Assembly (NCBI GenBank): GCA_964598355.1
Contig: CAZRBN010000045.1
Span: forward strand, 1 to 11,180
Reading direction: 5' to 3'
DNA from: DASQJJ01 sp964598355
GTDB lineage: Bacteria; Patescibacteriota; Microgenomatia; Levybacterales; UBA12049
DNA length: 11,180 nt
The notes beneath the pieces are model-generated. The model ran no database searches, was not told where the DNA came from, and saw only the letters and a program-made list of their open reading frames with translations. The number at the start of each line of letters is the position of its first letter. The stretch's first letter is position 1. Below are positions 6,852 through 11,180 of the stretch, piece after piece. Made by a program: the position numbers and the translations under genes.

Positions 6852-6920
6852 CGCGGGGTAGTGTACAGTGCACGTGAGGCTCATAATCTCACAGGCTAGG
6901 CGCAACTCCTAGCCCCGCAA
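6852..6920 (+). tRNA. Initiator-like tRNA-Met (CAU) with reduced D-arm, possible tRNA pseudogene
   Basis: The ends CGCGGGG and CCCCGCA plus discriminator A copy the initiator acceptor, including the diagnostic C1-A72 mismatch. The anticodon loop CTCATAA also matches bacterial initiators. All helices still pair: D-stem GTGT/GCAC, anticodon stem TGAGG/TCTCA (closing G-U) and T-stem CTAGG/CCTAG. The D-loop is only ACAGT and lacks the G18G19 that normally dock into the T-loop. The T-loop is CGCAACT, without T54T55. Only one of the three usual G-C pairs next to the anticodon loop remains. The 3' end reads AACA, so CCA is not fully encoded. Preserved pairing in diverged stems argues for selection. 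Even so, it may be a decaying copy or a specialised initiator. A candidate promoter lies directly upstream. Confidence 0.65.
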
Positions 6921-6948
6921 CATTTAAAGATTAGGTTTAATTGGAGGC

Positions 6949-7365
6949 CTAAATGCCTAACTGACGCACTTCTATCTCCTTGAAGTTTTGTAACCGTTTA
7001 TCATTAGTAATAAAAACATTTACTTTTAGGTGTAGGGCAGTTGCCAGTTGAATTGCATCAGCCATCCTATATCCATACTTACTTCTAATTCTTGCTGTTT
7101 CTATACCAATAGCTTGTGTAATATCTATTGTCTTTAGATTTGGAGTACGAAGATAAATATTTTTCAGCTTTTCTATGTTTTCTTCTGTAGTTTTTAACGA
7201 AAGTAATTCTATTAAGGTGATAATGCTAGTAGTGGCTTTTGCTTCTCCTTTTTCCAAACGTTGGAAAATTTTTTTCGCTGCAGAACCAAACTCATAATGT
7301 TCCTGAAAATAGTAAATAAAGATGTTTGTATCAATCCCCATTGTCACAGAATTTCTCATAACCAT
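6949..7365 (-). CDS. PIN-domain ribonuclease toxin (VapC-like)
   Basis: VapC-type PIN proteins cleave RNA, often tRNA or rRNA, with metal-bound acidic residues. The 138 residues are a single PIN domain. The expected acidic residues are D12 (GIDTNIFIYY), E53 (LIELL), D103 (RMADAIQLATAL) and D122 (FITNDKRL). All appear present, so the enzyme is probably active. The frame overlaps the upstream AbrB-type gene by 10 bases. The second Met (7359) forms an ATGA overlap with the antitoxin stop and may be the real start; Met9 (GIDTN follows) is another option. Co-translation with the antitoxin is typical of this class. No terminator with a T-run is evident downstream; the opposite-strand tRNA-like gene ends 28 bases away. 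Confidence 0.9.
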   Translation of the reverse strand: MVMRNSVTMGIDTNIFIYYFQEHYEFGSAAKKIFQRLEKGEAKATTSIITLIELLSLKTTEENIEKLKNIYLRTPNLKTIDITQAIGIETARIRSKYGYRMADAIQLATALHLKVNVFITNDKRLQNFKEIEVRQLGI

Positions 7366-7595
7366 TCATTCCGAATTTTTTCAAGCTCTGCTATGGGGTC
7401 TATTCCTTTCCAGGCATCTTTCATGAGTCCATAGCTCACTTCTAACCAATCTTTTTTAGATACTTTAATAGCCACTGTATCTTCATCTAAAGAATATATA
7501 TCTACTTTCTCACCAGGTTTTAATCCCTTAATTTTCTCACGAACTTCTTTCGGTATAACAATTTGGTTTTTTGTTCCAATAGTAACTTGCTGCAT
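7356..7595 (-). CDS. AbrB/SpoVT-type antitoxin (VapB-like)
   Basis: This 79-residue protein has the swapped-hairpin AbrB DNA-binding domain at the N-terminus (TIGTKNQIVIPKEVREKI, 5-22, then LKPGEKVDIY and a VAIKV strand). The C-terminal tail (about 48-79, with DAWKGIDPIAELEKIRNEWL at 60-79) would wrap around and block the PIN toxin encoded just downstream. Such antitoxins also repress their own operon. Here the start codon and -10 lie inside a perfect palindrome, which fits self-control. The stop is TGA, showing TGA is a stop in this genome. The predicted leader is only about three bases, so no ribosome binding site exists. Confidence 0.9.
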   Translation of the reverse strand: MQQVTIGTKNQIVIPKEVREKIKGLKPGEKVDIYSLDEDTVAIKVSKKDWLEVSYGLMKDAWKGIDPIAELEKIRNEWL

Positions 7596-7612
7596 AGTAT
7601 GTCAATACTATG
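7593..7612. promoter_or_regulatory. Palindromic operator of the antitoxin-toxin operon
   Basis: CATAGTAT (7593-7600), spacer GTCA, ATACTATG (7605-7612) is a perfect 8-bp inverted repeat. It covers the -10 box and the antitoxin ATG. TGTCA recurs at 7600, 7620 and 7628, so further half-sites may extend to the -35. Binding of the AbrB-type protein or its complex here would block transcription and, in the mRNA, the start region; this is inference. Confidence 0.65.
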
Positions 7613-7633
7613 AAAAAATGTCATACTTGTCAA
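7605..7633 (-). promoter_or_regulatory. Promoter of the antitoxin-toxin operon
   Basis: On the minus strand a perfect TTGACA (7628-7633), a 17-base spacer and TAGTAT (7605-7610, 5/6) form a near-consensus promoter. Predicted initiation is at A7598, three bases before the antitoxin ATG, giving an essentially leaderless message. Confidence 0.7.
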
Positions 7634-7686
7634 GTCCCAGAAATATTAAAATAGGCTCTAATTTCTCTGAGTCCCTGCAACACAGA

Positions 7687-8355
7687 CTATTTCCCCTCCC
7701 CCTCAGCAAAGGAGAAATAAGAAGAAGTTCCGACAATAACATGGTCATGTAATACAACCCCAAGTAGTTTTCCTGCTTCATGCAGTCTTTGAGTAAAAAT
7801 AATATCATTATCCGAAGGAGTTGGGTCACCCGATGGATGATTATGAACAACAACAATACTCACACAAGGCGTTATCAGCGCAGGTGCAAAAACCTCTTTT
7901 AATTCTATTCCCAAGACATTTACATTCCCTATAGCAATTGTTTCTTTTTGCAGAAGCTCATACCGGGCATTTAGATAGAAAACAAGCAAATGTTCTTGTT
8001 TCTTTCCTGCCAAGTCTTCAACGTGCTTGAGAATATCTTCTATTGATTGAATGTTCGTTTTAAAAGATGTTCTTGCATATAGCCTTTCCCCTAATTCTAA
8101 TGCAGCTACAATACGGGCACGTTTGGTCTTTCCTATACCAGGAATTTTTTTTACATCCAAACTCTTCTTATCTAATTCATCGAGTGGTATTTTTTTCAAG
8201 AGTGCTCGAGCAAGGGTAATTGCGTTGTTTTTTTTGGTTCCTGTTCCAAGGAGAATAGCTAATAATTCCTCATTCGTAAGCGCAGATTGCCCCTTCTCTA
8301 AAAGCTTCTCTTGTGGGCGCTCGGAGCGAGGTAAGTCTTTTATCCTCTTCTTCAT
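7687..8355 (-). CDS. radC: RadC family JAB-domain protein
   Basis: RadC proteins carry a JAB/MPN metalloprotease-like domain; despite the name, their role in repair is unproven. The 222 residues are full length. The N-terminal segment has RIKDLPRSERPQEKLL and the NEELLAILLGTGT motif (28-40). A helix-hairpin-helix, IPGIGKTKRARI, is at 71-82. The C-terminal JAMM metal site is HNHPSGDPTPSDND (171-184) with H171, H173 and D184, and a likely Glu at 121. All ligands are present. It is transcribed divergently from the XRE regulator, with 52 bases between starts. No Shine-Dalgarno is seen. TAAATT at 8362-8367 on the minus strand sits at -10 distance from the ATG but has no convincing -35. Confidence 0.95.
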   Translation of the reverse strand: MKKRIKDLPRSERPQEKLLEKGQSALTNEELLAILLGTGTKKNNAITLARALLKKIPLDELDKKSLDVKKIPGIGKTKRARIVAALELGERLYARTSFKTNIQSIEDILKHVEDLAGKKQEHLLVFYLNARYELLQKETIAIGNVNVLGIELKEVFAPALITPCVSIVVVHNHPSGDPTPSDNDIIFTQRLHEAGKLLGVVLHDHVIVGTSSYFSFAEGEGK

Positions 8356-8394
8356 ATCTCAAATTTAATAAGCAAACAATTTCTCTTGGTATAG

Positions 8395-8400
8395 TATAAT
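8395..8400 (+). promoter_or_regulatory. -10 box of the XRE gene, leaderless or one-base leader
   Basis: A perfect TATAAT ends seven bases before ATG 8408, putting transcription start at about 8407-8408. No strong -35 is seen (GCAAAC at 8372-8377, spacing 17). The overlapping TATAGTATA may serve as an operator, which is speculative. Confidence 0.5.
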
Positions 8401-8407
8401 AAAGATT

Positions 8408-8722
8408 ATGAATCATATCGATCAGGAAAAAGCACTACAAATCCTAGCCAAACGAATTCGGGAAGCACGAGAAGAAGCCAATCTATCTCAAGCAACACTC
8501 GCCAAACATATTGGAGTGTCGGATAAAGCAATTTCATCGTATGAGAAGGGCCGAAGCATTCCCCCATTTGAAAATTTGAAAAAAATTGCTGAGAGTACAA
8601 ATCGACCCCTTACCTATTTTACTGATGAATCTGCTGTTGAGTCTCTTATTGCGACAAAATTAACCACGATTGAAAAAGAACTTGCTGAAATAAAAAAGCT
8701 CCTGATAGACAGGGAAAAATAA
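8408..8722 (+). CDS. XRE-family helix-turn-helix regulator
   Basis: This 104-residue DNA-binding protein has a Cro/CI-type helix-turn-helix at about 12-66, with the recognisable run LSQATLAKHIGVSDKAISSY (26-45) followed by EKGRSIP. The C-terminal part (about 76-104: LIATKLTTIEKELAEIKKLL) has heptad spacing of Leu and Ile and is probably a short coiled coil for dimerisation. There is no ligand or peptidase domain. A perfect -10 lies so close to the ATG that the message would be leaderless, as known for some phage CI-type genes. It lies divergent to radC and directly upstream of a gene with a consensus promoter starting five bases after its stop, so control of radC, itself or that gene is possible. 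The targets are unknown. Confidence 0.92.
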   Translation: MNHIDQEKALQILAKRIREAREEANLSQATLAKHIGVSDKAISSYEKGRSIPPFENLKKIAESTNRPLTYFTDESAVESLIATKLTTIEKELAEIKKLLIDREK

Positions 8723-8726
8723 ACTC

Positions 8727-8756
8727 TTGACAGACTAGACTTATCTCTCATATTAT
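8727..8756 (+). promoter_or_regulatory. Near-consensus promoter giving a leaderless mRNA
   Basis: A perfect TTGACA (8727-8732), an 18-base spacer and TATTAT (8751-8756, 5/6) place +1 exactly on the A of ATG 8763. It sits immediately after the XRE stop codon. Confidence 0.75.
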
Positions 8757-8762
8757 GAGAGT

Positions 8763-9101
8763 ATGTATGGAATCATTCTTCTTGATAAGGCAACCGTAAT
8801 TGTTTATATCTACAAATTTACGAGGGACAAACGTCTTATTGTCCTTAATACCAATACTTATGATCTTACGTCTCTTGAACCTACCAAAGTCGTTGATGCT
8901 GCCCAGATTGTTGCAGTCTTGATGAGCCTCTTTTTAAGCCACAAATCTTTTATTGAAGAATGGCGCCTGATAAGCCGAGGATTACCTGAAGAAATAGTGA
9001 AAGACGTTGCCAAAACACTTGATATACCAAGCGAAGTACTTACCCTGCAACGAGAACAAGAGCTTTTATGTAAAGCAGTTGTTGATGACATAACCCGATA
9101 G
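8763..9101 (+). CDS. Uncharacterised 112-residue protein
   Basis: I do not recognise this family. The N-terminal part (about 2-32) is hydrophobic and beta-rich (YGIILL, VIVYIYKF, RLIVLNTN). A helical middle (about 42-70, DAAQIVAVLMSLFLSHKSFIEEW) precedes a charged helical C-terminus (about 75-112). There is no signal peptide, no clear membrane segment and no metal motif. The start is supported by a near-consensus promoter whose +1 falls on this ATG, so lack of a ribosome binding site is expected. Codon use resembles its neighbours. It follows the XRE gene by 40 bases and precedes a large unknown gene by about 50, so the three may be functionally linked. It could be a small alpha/beta accessory protein. 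Confidence 0.75.
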   Translation: MYGIILLDKATVIVYIYKFTRDKRLIVLNTNTYDLTSLEPTKVVDAAQIVAVLMSLFLSHKSFIEEWRLISRGLPEEIVKDVAKTLDIPSEVLTLQREQELLCKAVVDDITR

Positions 9102-9130
9102 CTAGAGTAGCGCTATCTTCTCTTCTCCTC
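9097..9130 (+). terminator. Weak intrinsic terminator candidate
   Basis: GATAGC (9097-9102) and GCTATC (9112-9117) can pair across a 9-base loop, followed by the pyrimidine-rich TTCTCTTCTCCTC. The T-run is broken, so efficiency is doubtful. It overlaps the stop codon of the 112-residue gene. Confidence 0.3.
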
Positions 9131-9140
9131 AATTCCACTA

Positions 9141-9146
9141 TACAAT
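9141..9146 (+). promoter_or_regulatory. -10 box of the large unknown gene, leaderless
   Basis: TACAAT (5/6) ends directly before ATG 9147 and seven bases before ATG 9153, so +1 would be the A of the second ATG. The -35 region (TTCTCT, spacing 17) is poor. Confidence 0.45.
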
Positions 9147-11180
9147 ATGCGTATGCCTCTAGAAGTCAAGATAATACAACCTACTTCAACACAAACAGAA
9201 AAAGCACTTTCATCTGAAGCTTCTCGCCCTTCAGGAAAACTCATGTGGCACATAGCAACAGGTGACTTTGATGATAGTAAGTACACATCTCGAGTTACCC
9301 AACAAGCATTAAAAGATGTTTCCCCTACTTCTTATGATGCATTAGAGGCACAGCATGACAGGGTCAGGAAAAAAGATTCTGAGAGTCGACAGCAATTATT
9401 AAAAGAGTTCCATGAGAGACTAAGGGCAGACGGTAAAAATGAAGATGAGATAAAAAAACAGATCCATCACGTTGAAATGGGACAGTGGTCGAGAAAACAA
9501 TCTCTCCGACTAGAAAGCTTTATAGAAAATGCTCAAGATAAACAGTCTATGCTGCAAGCATTAAACAAACTTGGCTTTGCTGTTACAATGGATACTCGTG
9601 ATGCAAATTTGCTTCAAGATGCATTGTATAAACTCTCTGGAGATGGAAAATCTGGCGAATATGGAGACTTTTACAAAACTTTCTGTTTAAATGGAGTAAA
9701 AACGAACGAGGCACTTGTAACGATACTAACATCTGAAGAAATGGATGCAATACAACCATTCTTAGTGGATGTCTTAGGAGGGCAAACAGCTTTTCAGGCC
9801 ATCAAAGCTCTCCGCCAAACACAAGATATGTTGCAGGCAAATCAAAATACCGCTGCTAACCAAATTAGTGAATTTGGCAAGCAACCATCCCTTAAACCAG
9901 GAGAAGAAGAAACCTTAAACTTCTTCAAAAACGGCGCTGCTATGGTTGCGAAAAAAGCACAAACTCCTCAAGCACCGGAAACACAATCGCCTACAACCAG
10001 ACCTTTAACCGATGCAGAAAAACAGATACAAGAAGAGGTTGAGGGAAAACGTCAAGAACAACTTCGTGAATTAGTAACCACGCTAAAATATAATGGCATT
10101 TCCAGAACAGTGTTGCAAAAAGAATCACAGGTTCTTGGACTAGACAAGGATATAGTTACTGTTTTATTGACAACTTATCCTACCCTCCTCACCGATATAC
10201 CAGATGGTGAATTTAAAGTAGAACGAAGGCAGAAGAACTACAGACTACTATCAGGAGAGGAAGAAGGTCAAGGAAGTAATGCAAATATTCAAAGACTGCG
10301 AACAGAGATATCACAAGCAATATCTCGTGTCGTTATCCGCTCTCTAGAAGAGAGCTTCATTAATAGCTACGAACAAGGACAATTACCTTATGCGTCTCTC
10401 GCAGATGCTGCAAAAGCAGGTTTCCTCAATTTCGAGCAAAAAGTAGGAAAAGGAGTTTTTGTGAGCCAAAATATTGCTGAATTAAAACAGCAGGCTGTAA
10501 AAATCGGCAACCAACTAGTTCGTGCCGATTTAGGACACGAGCTTCTAATCCAACTGATGAATGATTTGGATATAGATGATGAAGAAACGAAGTCTTCCTC
10601 CTCCCCCATTGAACAAACAACATCAGCAGAACTAACAACGCAAGTAGTAGATGATTTTATTAGATCAGTAAATGCACGAGGAGAACAGAACCAAAGTGCT
10701 TTAGATAAAGTAAGAGCCCAACTAGAAAGCTCCAGCTTAACAGGTGCACTATTACAAAGTGACTTAGACAAATTACTCAATACAAATAACAATTATAGTC
10801 AAGCCTTTTTCCTTTCTAAAGAACAGGAAATTGCAATACAATCTTTGAGTAAAGATCTTAGACCTTTTGATTTAGGGACAATTGATAAAGCACCAGACCC
10901 TATTCCTCAAGAATTAGAAAAACGGATTAGAGAAACCTTAGCTCCAATTTTGCAAAGAAAAAACTTTACAACATTAGTTGAGCAGGCACAAAGTCTTTTA
11001 GAGACTCCTCTTCTTGATGCACAGATAAAGCGAGTAGAAAGTGCCTTAACTTCTTTCCCTGCAGGCAGAGCGTTACAAGCTGTAATCGAAAATAAACGAG
11101 AAATGCCAGATATTCATAATATTTATCTTTTACAACTTGCCATTGAGGCTGCTCAAATCAGTAATCATGCTCCTGCAGGT
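9147..11180 (+). CDS. Large uncharacterised helical protein, 3'-partial
   Basis: The frame is open from ATG 9147 through the last base of the window (678 codons, no stop), so the protein is longer than seen. If the -10 at 9141 is real the usable start is ATG 9153, two codons in. I recognise no family. It is rich in Gln, Glu and Leu and mostly helical. Low-complexity linkers lie at about 270-290 (Pro/Thr/Gln rich) and 478-498 (Ser/Thr rich). A segment at about 301-369 (helices, then TDIPDGEFKVERRQKNYRLL) could be a winged-helix-like domain, and 385-450 may be a second small domain. There is no signal peptide, membrane span or obvious catalytic motif, so a cytoplasmic scaffold or regulatory protein is the best guess, with low certainty. 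Confidence 0.8.
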   Translation, partial: MRMPLEVKIIQPTSTQTEKALSSEASRPSGKLMWHIATGDFDDSKYTSRVTQQALKDVSPTSYDALEAQHDRVRKKDSESRQQLLKEFHERLRADGKNEDEIKKQIHHVEMGQWSRKQSLRLESFIENAQDKQSMLQALNKLGFAVTMDTRDANLLQDALYKLSGDGKSGEYGDFYKTFCLNGVKTNEALVTILTSEEMDAIQPFLVDVLGGQTAFQAIKALRQTQDMLQANQNTAANQISEFGKQPSLKPGEEETLNFFKNGAAMVAKKAQTPQAPETQSPTTRPLTDAEKQIQEEVEGKRQEQLRELVTTLKYNGISRTVLQKESQVLGLDKDIVTVLLTTYPTLLTDIPDGEFKVERRQKNYRLLSGEEEGQGSNANIQRLRTEISQAISRVVIRSLEESFINSYEQGQLPYASLADAAKAGFLNFEQKVGKGVFVSQNIAELKQQAVKIGNQLVRADLGHELLIQLMNDLDIDDEETKSSSSPIEQTTSAELTTQVVDDFIRSVNARGEQNQSALDKVRAQLESSSLTGALLQSDLDKLLNTNNNYSQAFFLSKEQEIAIQSLSKDLRPFDLGTIDKAPDPIPQELEKRIRETLAPILQRKNFTTLVEQAQSLLETPLLDAQIKRVESALTSFPAGRALQAVIENKREMPDIHNIYLLQLAIEAAQISNHAPAG

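Noticed and set aside
6920..6948. TTAGG/CCTAA pairing as a terminator for the PIN gene
   Set aside because: The stem is short and interrupted and no T-run follows.
7356..7358. TGA as a sense codon (Gly), as in some CPR groups
   Set aside because: Reading through would abolish the antitoxin end at the classic overlap with the toxin start; other genes contain no internal TGA.
7608..7856. Minus-strand frame overlapping the end of radC
   Set aside because: It is radC read in another frame; the JAMM motif is in the real frame.
10388..10792. Minus-strand 134-codon open frame
   Set aside because: It is antisense to the long unknown gene, whose frame is uninterrupted for 678 codons; the antisense product is Ser/Cys-rich noise.

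Overview
The window looks like a chromosomal segment of a small-genome bacterium, most plausibly a member of the Candidate Phyla Radiation (Patescibacteria). The reasons are AT-rich DNA, tight packing, almost no recognisable Shine-Dalgarno sequences, divergent versions of household genes (tgt, radC), peptidoglycan genes of the murL/murD2 type, and long proteins with no family I recognise. TGA is used as a normal stop (end of the AbrB-type gene), so this is not one of the UGA=Gly lineages. The taxonomic call is inference.

Layout. (1) Bases 2-2488, plus strand: the 3' part of a long gene that is open at the window edge; it joins a Nudix-like domain to a PP2C-family phosphatase domain. (2) Bases 2490-3821, minus: a divergent tRNA-guanine transglycosylase with an extra internal segment that contains a palindromic repeat. 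(3) Bases 3822-4016: a nest of dispersed 'GTCAT...GAATGAC' repeats, apparently the 5' leader of tgt. (4) Bases 4017-6645, minus: murL-murD, the alternative route to D-glutamate in peptidoglycan; their junction also carries a repeat. (5) Bases 6684-6920: two divergently transcribed tRNA-like genes with CAU anticodons, one ordinary (minus) and one a strongly altered initiator-like molecule (plus). (6) Bases 6949-7595, minus: a PIN-domain toxin with an AbrB-type antitoxin and a perfect palindromic operator. (7) Bases 7687-8355, minus: radC. (8) Bases 8408-11180, plus: an XRE regulator, an unknown 112-residue protein and a large unknown protein running off the window.

How the parts work together. 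MurD would add L-Glu to UDP-MurNAc-L-Ala and MurL would invert it to D-Glu, so the cell may not need glutamate racemase. The AbrB/PIN pair is a self-regulated toxin-antitoxin operon. The XRE gene, the small unknown gene and the large unknown gene each have a -10 hexamer placed so that transcription would begin at or within a base or so of the start codon. The antitoxin has only about three leader bases. This suggests leaderless translation in this stretch. The most unusual items are the leaderless promoter cluster, the elbow-less initiator-like tRNA, the repeats read through as protein in tgt and murL, and the Nudix-PP2C fusion.
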